64,000 bases of DNA from Promethearchaeota archaeon (GCA_019057865.1 JAHLWP010000014.1:23462-87461); one strand, 5' to 3'; shown: positions 46,653-56,656, counted from the stretch's first letter. Notes: generated by a model from the letters alone, not told the origin. Translations and numbers: made by a program.

Positions 46653-48874
46653 GTTTCAATCTTCTATTTGAAGCTAATTTCTTTGCGACTGAACTTATCG
46701 AAAACACCTAAAGATTTAGCGAAACAATTTCAATCTTCTATTTGAAGCTAATTTCTTTGCGACATAACGTAACAAACATATTCAAACGTATTGCAAGATA
46801 TTGATTTCAATCTTTTATTTGAAGCTAATTTCTTTGTGACCAAAATCTTGCACGTTTAACTATATTGCCTTGAATGAATTTCAATCTTCTATTTGAAGCT
46901 AATTTCTTTGCGACATGGAAAAATCATGATACACAAACTTTCAAATTAGTATTTCATTCTTCTATTTGAAGCTAATTTCTTTGCGACACCAGAGTTTTAT
47001 GAGAGATTTCATCAAATTTCGAAATTTCAATCTTCTATTTGAAGCTAATTTCTTTTCGACTGCTCCTGGACCTGCATGTGATAATTGCCATGAATTAATA
47101 TTTCAATCTTCTATTTGAAGCTAATTTCTTTGCGACTGTTTTACCACTTGGATTAGGATATTTGGCTATAGCATTTCAATCTTCTATTTGAAGCTAATTT
47201 CTTTGCGACTACAATGCATTCTTATCGTGGATTATTCATGTGTATTTGCATTTCAATCTTTTATTTGAAGCTAATTTCTTTGCGACAAATGAATCGGTTG
47301 ATTATATATTTTGTGGTCATCTAATATTTCAATCTTCTATTTGAAGCTATTTTCTATGTATCTTGGAGACTTACTTGCTCAGAATGAATTTATCATTAAG
47401 TTTCAATCTTCTATTTGAAGCTAATTTCTTTGCGACATTAATATTTATAAGAACTCATTATGATGCATCCCATAAATTTCAATCTTCTATTTGAAGCTAA
47501 TTTCTTTGTGACGAATAATAATCTTTCATCCATGGCGGGGGAAACCTATTTTAAAATTTCAATCTTCTATTTGAAGCTAATTTCTTTGCGATTTAGCTTT
47601 AAAACGCAATCCTTACTGGTATAATAATGTGTTTCAATCTTCTATTTGAAGCTAATTTCTTTGCGATTATTAAAAAAGCATTTGGGATAAAGAAGCCTAC
47701 GGGCGGTTTCAATCTTCTATTTGAAGCTAATTTCTTTGCGATAATGTTATCAGGAAAATATGGCCTCTTAGATTCAAAGTTTCAATCTTCTATTTGAAGC
47801 TAATTTCTTTGCGATCACATGAAAAAAATAAGAGAAGCTTTAGTTCAAGATAGTTTCAATCTTCTATTTGAAGCTAATTTGGTTGCGACATTAGGAACTA
47901 AAGGAAATGCTTATGTAGTCTTTAAGAAATTTCAATCTTCTATTTGAAGCTAATTTCTTTGCGGCTGTCTTAAATCTGGTAAAACAGAGGAGGAATGTAA
48001 GATATTTCAATCTTCTATTTGAAGCTAATTTCTTTGCGACCTCATTCAAAAGTATTTATAGAAAAACCTAAATATTGTTTCAATCTTCTATTTGAAGCTA
48101 ATTTCTTTGCGACACCAGAAGCATATATATATTCACCAAGAGAAATGATATTTCAATCTTCTATTTGAAGCTAATTTCTTTGCGACGTTAATTTCTGCAA
48201 ATCAACATAGGGGAGACTTCAGTTTATTTCAATCTTCTATTTGAAGCTAATTTCTTTGCGACGACTGATGGATTCGGTACATTTCCCAGAGTTATTAAGT
48301 CATTTCAATCTTCTATTTGAAGCTAATTTCTTTGCGACTATCATAGGTTTTAATGGAGATATACGCAAACAAGATGGGTTTCAATCTTCTATTTGAAGCT
48401 ATTTTCTATGTATCATTATTCATGGGACAACGATTATATGGTTGGCTGGAATCGAGAGTTTCAATCTTCTATTTGAAGCTAATTTCTTTGCGACACAAAA
48501 TGTCACATAAAAAATATTCTATGTCTATAACATTTCAATCTTCTATTTGAAGCTAATTTCTTTGCGACAAAGATCCAATGATTTCTACTGATATTTTAAA
48601 TGTTCAGTTGTTTCAATCTTCTATTTGAAGCTAATTTCTTTGCCACTAATGACTGTCGGAGTAAGAGATATTGTTATGGTCGCTGTATTTCAATCTTCTA
48701 TTTGAAGCTAATTTCTTTGCCACAAGATTATCTGTATTTATTTTACACGATTTTGATTTAAGATTTCAATCTTCTATTTGAAGCTAATTTCTTTGCGACG
48801 AGTTTGAACCTCATACCGAAATGAATGAAGCATACGAATTTCAATCTTCTATTTGAAGCTAATTTCTTTGCGAC
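46653..48874 (-). CRISPR. CRISPR block B, 30 repeats of the same 37-nt repeat; transcription predicted on minus strand
   Basis: Regular repeat/spacer architecture; leader on right side. Confidence 0.99.
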
Positions 48875-49001
48875 TCTAGTTACTATATAATATAAAAAGA
48901 AAGTATATTTAATTTTTGTTAACTTAATAAAAATTTCATATTAAAACAAAAAATTTTCTTTATTTTTGTTGTAATCTTCTCTCTTTTTGATTTATTTCTT
49001 C
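48875..49001 (-). promoter_or_regulatory. CRISPR leader for block B
   Basis: Conserved with sequence after block C (63828-64000). Confidence 0.85.
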
Positions 49002-49661
49002 CAAACTTTAATAACAAAAAAGTTATTTTTTATGATCCCTAATCGAGCATTGAACAATTTGCAATTTATTTAAAAAGAAGCTCGACGAAATTTGGTTCGA
49101 GGAAAACGCTAAAAAACTTTTTTATTTTTCCGTATTTAACGATAAAGTGGTCTAATTTTGATTAAATTAAAGATTTTCTGATTTTTTTTAGGATACCCAC
49201 TTAATCGAAAGACCTTAAAAATCCAACAATTTTATGTGATCAAATTAACTTTTTCTTGAAAAAAAAGATGTTTGTAGAAATTTAATTTATTAAAAAAATT
49301 CATCTCTACAAAAATGTAAAAAAATTTGGATCGATGGTCGAAATTATTTAAATAGTTTAAATGTATTTTTGTCGAAGTTTTTGTTCAACGAATTTTTTAA
49401 AAATTTAGGAGATTAAAGTCCTAATAAAAAGGGTAAGATTTTACTCTTAGAGACGAAAAAATAGAATTTGGTATAGTATTACAAAATGGAGTTATTCAAA
49501 AAACTAATATACAATTTAAAAGGAGTTAGGTGTAAATAAATCAAAGATCAAAAATCTAAATAATAAATTTAATAAATTGGAAAACCTCTTTATATAAATT
49601 ATCAAAAATAAATGTAAAATTTTTAATATCATTATGGTAATGAGTATTTTTTTGCTGTAAA

Positions 49662-50336
49662 TTATAATTTTAAAATAAAGCTTAAAATTTTGTTGTTAAT
49701 ATCGTTAAAGAGATTCTCTAATGATGTTTTTGAGTTTAAAAGCAAGTCCAATAAATTTTTCAAATGGATTCTTAATTTTTTTACGAGTTGATCTAATACT
49801 TCACTGTATAAGTTTTCAATTTTTTCTTTAGATACGGGTTCAAATCCATGAGCGATAAGGGAGCTATTTCTTAAATCACCTAAACATTTTATACTCGTTT
49901 TATCCCCATATATTTTCTCTCTTTCCGCTTCCTTTAAATCATCATAACAATATTTATTAATTTTATCTAAAATATCTAAAATATTTCTAATTTGAAATAC
50001 ATCTTTGTTTTGCTTCTTTAGATCGTCTAATTTTAGCTTAGCGATGTAAAATAATATCGTACGATTTAAAATGGTAGGATTGATATTTAAAGGATCTTTT
50101 TTAAAAGTTATATTCTGTAAAGAATTCCATAAGGTAAGTTCGTTATCTTCTAAATATTTTATTAAAGCGGGATGATTTTTTTTATTGGTTAAACTTCCCT
50201 TAATATTATCTTTAAAAAAATAATTATTAATCTCAAAAAGGATGGCTTCTTCTAATCTAAACAAGAGCGCCACTAATACCAAATAATTTTGATTTTTATG
50301 ACAGATTTCGATTTTCCAAAAGATTTCTTTTATCAA
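49662..50336 (-). CDS. Stand-alone HEPN-like protein similar in style to C-terminal effector region of CRISPR CARF-HEPN (TIGR02710/Csm6-type) proteins
   Basis: IKCLGDLRNSSLIAHGFEPVSKEKIENLY: R-X6-H motif in helical protein, no CARF domain. Confidence 0.6.
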   Translation of the reverse strand: MIKEIFWKIEICHKNQNYLVLVALLFRLEEAILFEINNYFFKDNIKGSLTNKKNHPALIKYLEDNELTLWNSLQNITFKKDPLNINPTILNRTILFYIAKLKLDDLKKQNKDVFQIRNILDILDKINKYCYDDLKEAEREKIYGDKTSIKCLGDLRNSSLIAHGFEPVSKEKIENLYSEVLDQLVKKLRIHLKNLLDLLLNSKTSLENLFNDINNKILSFILKL

Positions 50337-50395
50337 ATTTAAAGGATTAGATAATTGATTTAAGTTTAGAGGTTGATATTTTATATAATCTGAAC

Positions 50396-50764
50396 TTGGA
50401 ATTGAATTTAAGAAACTTCTTAAATATTTATGAGCAATTTCAAAATCAAAATTTTTCCTATGATGGGCATATTTTAAAAGAGAAATTAATGAATCTTTCT
50501 ATTTTTGAATTTATAATAAGTTCGGATAATCTTGCTAAATATTTAGAGCTTATTTTAAATCATGTAATTTTTTATAATAAAAAAGTGATTACTGAAAAAA
50601 TATTAAATTCAGATTCTTTAATCATCGATTATAAATTTAATAAAATCTTATTTAATTATATTCCAAAAGAATCAACAGAATTTGAATTTTTAAGTCTCTT
50701 ATTAAAAAAAGGATTATTAAATTTGAGTAGAAAGGATAAAAATTCAAGAAAATATTATGAGTAA
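50396..50764 (+). CDS. Small hypothetical protein upstream of CARF gene
   Basis: 122-aa ORF, ~50 nt before CARF ORF, divergent from HEPN-like gene. Confidence 0.5.
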   Translation: MELNLRNFLNIYEQFQNQNFSYDGHILKEKLMNLSIFEFIISSDNLAKYLELILNHVIFYNKKVITEKILNSDSLIIDYKFNKILFNYIPKESTEFEFLSLLLKKGLLNLSRKDKNSRKYYE

Positions 50765-50813
50765 TATTGTAAAATGATTTTTTTTATCAATAATTATAGG
50801 TGGTGTTTAAGAA

Positions 50814-51638
50814 ATGAAAGATAGTATAAAGAAAGAAAAACCACAATTTCATATTATAACTTGCGGTACATCTATATTAAGCAATTATAATTATAACCGT
50901 TCTGAAGAATCTAAAATCAATCTAGACTTTATCAAATCCTTAGACGATTCTAAACACGATTGGTTAGAAATAATAAATAAATTTTTTGAATTTCTAAAAC
51001 AAAATCCTGAGCGAAATTCTGCCGAAATTAATAGTTTAAGCTATTTTTTAAAAGAAGGTAAAGTAAAGAAGATCTACCTTATATGTACTGATACTAACGC
51101 AGGAAAATTATGTGCAAATACTTTACAAAAATATTTTCGCAATGAATTGAAAATATCTGATATAAATTTTAAAGAAGCAAGAGGATTTGGAACAGAAGAT
51201 TTTGAAAAAGGTCTATTAGAAATTAGAGATACCATATTAAGATTAATAAGAAAGCATGAAAATTCACATGAAATTTATTTAAATGCAACGGGAGGGTTTA
51301 AGCCAGAATCTGCTATGATGGTGTTGTTAGGCTCACTATATCAACTTCCTGTGTATTATCTCTATGAAACATCGCGAAAACTAGTAATGATTCCTCCTTT
51401 TCCGCTATTATATATAGAAGAGATATATATTGAGATTTTACAAAAATTAATAGATAAACCAGGTGGAATTCGTATAAATCGCGAAGTAAAGAAATTTGAA
51501 GAGGTGTATGGTGGAAAATTAAAATATTTAGAAAAAGTTGGAGCGATTGGAATAAGAAAGCGGGAAAATAGTTCGAAATCTTATTTCATAAGATCAAGCG
51601 GAAGATTTTTATACGATTTTAAAACTAAAACAAAATAA
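50814..51638 (+). CDS. CARF-domain CRISPR-associated protein, APE2256 family, with C-terminal wHTH-like region (Crn1 ring nuclease-like)
   Basis: FHIITCGTSILSNYNYN; KKIYLICTDTNAGKLCANTLQKYF; YLNATGGFKPESAMMVLLGSLYQLPVYYLYE. Confidence 0.85.
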   Translation: MKDSIKKEKPQFHIITCGTSILSNYNYNRSEESKINLDFIKSLDDSKHDWLEIINKFFEFLKQNPERNSAEINSLSYFLKEGKVKKIYLICTDTNAGKLCANTLQKYFRNELKISDINFKEARGFGTEDFEKGLLEIRDTILRLIRKHENSHEIYLNATGGFKPESAMMVLLGSLYQLPVYYLYETSRKLVMIPPFPLLYIEEIYIEILQKLIDKPGGIRINREVKKFEEVYGGKLKYLEKVGAIGIRKRENSSKSYFIRSSGRFLYDFKTKTK

Positions 51639-51687
51639 TTTTTGGTTAATTTTTCAAATGAATGATAAATTAAAAATTAACCGCTTT

Positions 51688-52844
51688 TTATTTTAGCTCA
51701 AGAGTACACCCCCGATTCATTAAACGAGCTAATTCTGGAGAAATTAAATCCTTTATTATAAAATCACCGCGTATATTCCTCTCTAATTGTATTTGATATA
51801 GGAGTTCGTGCTCGTTTCTGATAATTACAAACGCACGTATCTTTTTTTCGACTGATGATTCCGTCTTGGGCCCGCAGAACTTCAATAACGATTGAATCAC
51901 GCTATTTGAACCCTCTGCAACATTATTTTGGATCGTCTTGCGAAAAAATAGTCCAAAAAGCTCTTTTAATGTAACAACAATCTTAGGATCCATGTTTTTG
52001 CTGAATTTTATGGTCATTCTATAAGGATCGACTTTCATGTACCCTCGCTGGCCCTTATAGAACACTTTAAAGAGCCTTTGCATCCCACGTCTCTTATTCT
52101 TCACGGATTTCTTCTTTTTCTTTGATTTATTTTTTGAACCAAGGGGTCTTCCACGTTTTTTCGACGGTGGAGGGTTAGACGGCATCTTAGAGACGGTATA
52201 ATAGAATTCTCGCTTCCCTTTTTTCTTAAACACATCATTTTTTATCCCAATTTCAGAGGTTATTCGGTCGGTTTTTGTATAAGAATAATGCCTCGTCAGC
52301 ACCTTTTTGTAAGGTTTTTTATGTTTATGAATGACGTGCGTAATTTCTCGACCTAAATTTTTAGTCATTGTTTGGGTGGCACCCCAGCCATCCGAAATCA
52401 CGTCAGAGATTGGCTTTTCTGTATTTTGTTCGGCTTCATCAAAGACTTCTCGCAGGTCTTTTTCCTTTCTGGTCTTGGAAACCTTTAAACCTAAAATTTT
52501 ATGGGTTTTATATCCCGTAGCAACAATGATATAGATGGGAGTGCCCTCTATTTTTAAAAAATGTCTCGTCCATGCAGATTGCCCTGTTGGATTGCGGCAC
52601 CTTCACGAGCTTATCGAGCCCCTCTAACTTGTCAAGAGATTCTACAAAGACAGCACGCAATGCTGAAATTTGGGAGGGCGAGACCTTGTATTTTTTTGCA
52701 ATTGTCTTACTTTTTGCACCATCTTTAAGTAAGTCTTCATAAAGCCTCTCAAGTTTATTAAAGACTTGTTTTTTAAACTCGTAAGAGGTAGTCAGGATGA
52801 ACTGCTTGGGAGTTTTCTTGGTCGCCTGGATTTGTTTCTTCTAT
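51688..52844 (-). pseudogene. DDE-type transposase, frameshifted/degenerate
   Basis: ICMDETFFK / (frameshift) IEGTPIYIIVATGYKTHKILGLKVSKTRKEKDLREVF...VISDGWGA...NNVAEGSNSVIQSL: D-D-E; KKRGRPLGSKNK AT-hook-like insert; N-terminal part lies in another frame without a start codon. Confidence 0.7.
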
Positions 52845-52845
52845 T

Positions 52846-53811
52846 CTAGTCATTGATAAATTTCATTAAGTTAACTTGATATTTTACTTTCTTATTCCTA
52901 CATAGGCTTTTAAAATTACAATATTCACAAGATTCTGACGTATAAGCCATTTTAAATTGATTTATATCAAATTCATGGTATTTCTTATTATTTATTAGCT
53001 TACCCATATCTTTTGAAGAAATATTGATATAATCTTTAATATTACAGACATCTGAAGAAGTGAGTTTATAGTTTCTTTGAAAGTTTTTTAAGAGTTGATA
53101 TTCAATTAATCTTATTTCTGTTGGATCATCAATAGGTTTCTGGAAAGGATCAGTTGATATACTTTCTGTTAGAGCAATAGCGTAAATTCCCAGTTGCATC
53201 CGTGCATTCTCTTTTCTAAAAAAATAGACTTTCCAATCAATGATCATAGGTGGTTCATCCCTGAAATAAACGATTAAATCTGGGCGGCTAATGATATTAA
53301 ACTCTTGGAATTTATAATTGAGATTCTTTTGAGCAACTAAGACTATGTTGGAGTCTAAAAGGATTTTCATAAGCTCTGATTGGAGTAAATTTTTTAATGA
53401 TATTATTACTTGTTCCTTTATTTTTTCAACAGAGTCATTATCTAATCCCTCTGAGTTCTCTATTTCGCGTAGAGCGCAATAACTGTCACCGGCCTTCTTC
53501 TTAGTTAGCTTGGGGTCTCTATATTTCCTTAGTTTTGCGAATTCTAATTGCTTTTTCATTAACTCAGAAACAAAAGTCTCAATTTTATCAAAGGGAGGAA
53601 CATTGCTTTTATTAAATTCAGGAACCAAAAGATTTTCGATAACTTGGTCGACAATTTTCCCTCTCCAAGTATGAATGCTTCCTAATTGTTTTAAGATATA
53701 GGCTTCAAATCTATCTTTATCTTTACTATTTTTTCTTGCCATAATTTCGTAATAAAACCATTTTCTTTGGCATTTCGAAAAAATTTTAGCTTTAGATATA
53801 GACCAGTTCAT
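52846..53811 (-). CDS. Cas4/RecB-like PD-(D/E)XK exonuclease with C-terminal cysteine cluster
   Basis: SISKAKIFSKCQRKWFYYE; SRPDLIVYFRDEPPMIIDWKVYFF; CEYCNFKSLC. Confidence 0.78.
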   Translation of the reverse strand: MNWSISKAKIFSKCQRKWFYYEIMARKNSKDKDRFEAYILKQLGSIHTWRGKIVDQVIENLLVPEFNKSNVPPFDKIETFVSELMKKQLEFAKLRKYRDPKLTKKKAGDSYCALREIENSEGLDNDSVEKIKEQVIISLKNLLQSELMKILLDSNIVLVAQKNLNYKFQEFNIISRPDLIVYFRDEPPMIIDWKVYFFRKENARMQLGIYAIALTESISTDPFQKPIDDPTEIRLIEYQLLKNFQRNYKLTSSDVCNIKDYINISSKDMGKLINNKKYHEFDINQFKMAYTSESCEYCNFKSLCRNKKVKYQVNLMKFIND

Positions 53812-53910
53812 TTACGCTCTCTCTTCGATTAAATTCTATAAATTTAGTTCTATCCTACATTTTTCTTTATATGAATTTGTATTTATTTTAATCTCATTTA
53901 AGGATATATG

Positions 53911-54897
53911 TTAATCTTTTAATTGCTCACGGCAGTTTATGGCGAATTGTTCGCATTCCTCCTCCTTCCATTTCGGGTGAAGATAGGTTTGCGTTAGAGA
54001 GGGGATTGGGATATATCTCTGTTTAATGATATGAGCACCCCAATTCTTAATGAGTGCCCTCCTTTTTTCTACCTCCTCAAAAGAATCCTCGAAGTTATAA
54101 AGTACAAACACGCCAATTTTCTTGCGCTGATATCCTGCTTCTTCGAAATACCTTATTGCTCTCTCGCAAGCCTCCTCTTCGTCTGCCCTGTCAAATGAAA
54201 TACGTATATCTCGAAAATTAGCTTCAAACATTAATTTAGCTATCTCCTGCGTGACTAAAGCCGCGTCCACCCCAGATAAACAGTAAGAAGCCTTCACCTT
54301 AGCCTCAATTAGTTCTGTAAGGATATTTTCGATGTACGGATTGCTGAGGAGGTTATTATCCAAGAATGAAACATTGGGTTTTACTATCTCGCTCTTAATA
54401 CTCCACTTCGGTTCGAATTTGGGTTCTAACTTATGAACATGGCAAAAAGAACACTTTCGTATGCACCCCCTGCTCGCGTGGATCACACAAAACTTACAAT
54501 CTTGTATTAAATCATAAGCAGGGATGAGTGATTCCGCTTCTTCCATCAACCCAACGTGAACTTCGTCACAACCATTCTTCTTGCAATGCTCCGGCATTAT
54601 AGAAGCATACACACCACCAACCACGACTTTCGAATCTGGGTAAAGCGTCTTGTATGTTCTCACGGAGTCCCAAACAGGCTGCCACCAATAGGTAAAGAGA
54701 GATATAATTAGCATCAGATCAGGTTTCTTCAAAGTTAGACCATCCCCCCTTACAAGTTCCACGGTGGCTCCCATTTTGCGGTACAGAGATCCCAACTTGA
54801 GAAGTCCTATAGGCAAGTATCTCTCTTTCATATAATTTTCCCAGTTCTTGGCTCGAACCTTGTAATTCCAGTTAGGCTCGACTAGAGAGACGTGCAA
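53911..54897 (-). CDS. Radical SAM protein with N-terminal B12-binding-like domain
   Basis: ASRGCIRKCSFCHVHKLEP (CxxxCxxC); LPIGLLKLGSLYRKMGATVELV...PDLMLIISLFTYW. Confidence 0.85.
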   Translation of the reverse strand: MHVSLVEPNWNYKVRAKNWENYMKERYLPIGLLKLGSLYRKMGATVELVRGDGLTLKKPDLMLIISLFTYWWQPVWDSVRTYKTLYPDSKVVVGGVYASIMPEHCKKNGCDEVHVGLMEEAESLIPAYDLIQDCKFCVIHASRGCIRKCSFCHVHKLEPKFEPKWSIKSEIVKPNVSFLDNNLLSNPYIENILTELIEAKVKASYCLSGVDAALVTQEIAKLMFEANFRDIRISFDRADEEEACERAIRYFEEAGYQRKKIGVFVLYNFEDSFEEVEKRRALIKNWGAHIIKQRYIPIPSLTQTYLHPKWKEEECEQFAINCREQLKD

Positions 54898-54928
54898 GTT
54901 TCAATCACTACTAATATAAAATTACCTA

Positions 54929-55672
54929 TTATTTATCCAATTTATCTTTAATATCAGTATAATTATGTTTAACAGGACATATCACTAATCCAAGTTCAGA
55001 GATTTTAATAATTTTCTCTCTACCTTTACGTTCTTCAGTTAAATAGCCTTTTTTAACTAAATTTTTCACAATGCGGGACAAATTCGGAAGATCCCATGAT
55101 TTATTATTATCTTCACATATTTTTAACAATTTATTCAAATTAGTTGAATCAATTTGATGAGGATTATTTCGGTTAATCTCTTTATACATGATGTTTATTA
55201 ATTCCTGTCCTTTATTGCGTGGTTCTACTAAGTTAAAGAGACTATTTTTTGTAAAATCTTGTTTATTAAAGTAAAATACTTCTTTTATTTGTAGTTTTTG
55301 GATTTGTGCTGCAATATAAAGAGCTAATTTCATTTCGAAGGTACCTGAAGTAAGATTACATATAATTTCATATTTCTTGTCTTTGACATATTTTATTAAA
55401 GCACGTAGGGTGCGTATTAATTCAATAAGATCATTCTCAACATGTATTTCTATAAGTGTATATTTGATTCTTTCATTTTCTGGAAAAATTTCTTGAGATT
55501 TATTTAATAGTTCAATTTTTTCATTAATATCCTCGTAAAAATTTTTAGATTTCTGTTCACTAACCGGTGGACTAATAAATACATACCAATTAGTTTTGGG
55601 ATTTTTACGATGTGCTACATATATCCATTTATGTAATTTTCCATAGAGCATAATTTGACATTCTTTCATCAT
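54929..55672 (-). CDS. CARF-wHTH protein (Csa3-like)
   Basis: IICNLTSGTFEMKLALYIAAQIQ; C-terminal SWDLPNLSRIVKNLVKKGYLTEERKGREKIIKISELGLVI. Confidence 0.78.
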   Translation of the reverse strand: MMKECQIMLYGKLHKWIYVAHRKNPKTNWYVFISPPVSEQKSKNFYEDINEKIELLNKSQEIFPENERIKYTLIEIHVENDLIELIRTLRALIKYVKDKKYEIICNLTSGTFEMKLALYIAAQIQKLQIKEVFYFNKQDFTKNSLFNLVEPRNKGQELINIMYKEINRNNPHQIDSTNLNKLLKICEDNNKSWDLPNLSRIVKNLVKKGYLTEERKGREKIIKISELGLVICPVKHNYTDIKDKLDK

Positions 55673-55855
55673 TCTAATAATATTAAAAAAGGTATATAAA
55701 TGTTGAGATCTAATGTCAATAATTTATAATATTTTAAAACTGTTGTTATTTCAGAACCATTGTCTCTTTTTTACAAACATTTAAATACTTAACTTCATAA
55801 CAATTTTTGTCATAAAAAAATCTCATCAAATTAAAAAAAAAAGGAGGTGGTTTGA

Positions 55856-55984
55856 ATGGGAAAAAATAAAATGACAAGTAAAGCTGCTAGGAGAATTCAA
55901 TCTCATGCGGATCGAACAGGTAAAAATCAAGGATTTAAATCAAGAGCCCAGAGTTCTGTGGCGAAAAATTCAAATAAAAAATAA
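55856..55984 (+). CDS. 42-aa basic protein resembling SMP (seed maturation protein) mini-domain
   Basis: MGKNKMTSKAARRIQSHADRTGKNQGFKSRAQSSVAKNSNKK with AAAAGGAGGTGG just upstream; absent from ORF track. Confidence 0.65.
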   Translation: MGKNKMTSKAARRIQSHADRTGKNQGFKSRAQSSVAKNSNKK

Positions 55985-55986
55985 AG

Positions 55987-56196
55987 ATGGTTAATGTGTG
56001 TGAAAATAATGATAAAATCGAAGTGCATCATATTATCCCCTTCTTTAAAAATAGAAAAGATCATTCAGACATTTTAATTGGTTTATACTATAGTGCTATT
56101 CATGAAGAAGTACTAAATTTACATTTTGATGAAAAATTTATAAGTAATAATTATAAAGATAAGAATAGACTAAAATCGAAATTATGGGATGTATAA
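55987..56196 (+). CDS. Short ORF with HHIIP motif (HNH-like fragment?)
   Basis: IEVHHIIPFFKNRKDHSDILIGLYYSAIHEEV. Confidence 0.4.
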   Translation: MVNVCENNDKIEVHHIIPFFKNRKDHSDILIGLYYSAIHEEVLNLHFDEKFISNNYKDKNRLKSKLWDV

Positions 56197-56200
56197 CAAA

Positions 56201-56656
56201 ATGAAAATTGTTATAAATTCAATTGATTACAGTGGCTCTATTGTAGATGGGCCAGGGATTAGAACAGTTTTATTTGTACAAGGTTGCAAGCGAAGATGTG
56301 AAGATTGTCATAATCCTAGCACATGGGATATGGATGAAGGGATAAAATTTGACGTTGAGGATATTGTGGAAGATTTAAGAAAAAAATGTTTAAATAAGAA
56401 ACTCACCATATCTGGAGGCGAACCTCTTTTACAATACCCGGCGATTCTTGAACTGGTTAAAAGTTTAGATGGTTTTAATATCGTACTTTATACTGGTTTT
56501 GAATTTGATGATGTACCTAAAGAAATTTTATATTATCTCGATTATATCAAAGTTGGTAAATATATTAAAGAACTAAGAAGTACTATTATCCCTTTTATGG
56601 GTTCAAATAACCAAAAATTTATTGAATTAAGAGGTGGAAAAATTGAAATCAATTAA
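56201..56656 (+). CDS. nrdG: Anaerobic ribonucleotide reductase activating protein (radical SAM)
   Basis: YSGSIVDGPGIRTVLFVQGCKRRCEDCHNPSTWDMDEG; LTISGGEPLLQ. Confidence 0.92.
   Translation: MKIVINSIDYSGSIVDGPGIRTVLFVQGCKRRCEDCHNPSTWDMDEGIKFDVEDIVEDLRKKCLNKKLTISGGEPLLQYPAILELVKSLDGFNIVLYTGFEFDDVPKEILYYLDYIKVGKYIKELRSTIIPFMGSNNQKFIELRGGKIEIN

Noticed and set aside
48353-48550. Plus-strand ORF of 65 aa
   Set aside because: Lies wholly within CRISPR block B repeats/spacers.
51688-52401. Intact stand-alone transposase gene from GTG start
   Set aside because: The first catalytic Asp (MDET) and N-terminus are upstream in the same/shifted frame, so the GTG ORF is only the C-terminal part.
55987-56196. 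HNH endonuclease
   Set aside because: Only an HHIIP-like motif in 69 aa; no complete HNH fold visible, so not claimed as a nuclease.
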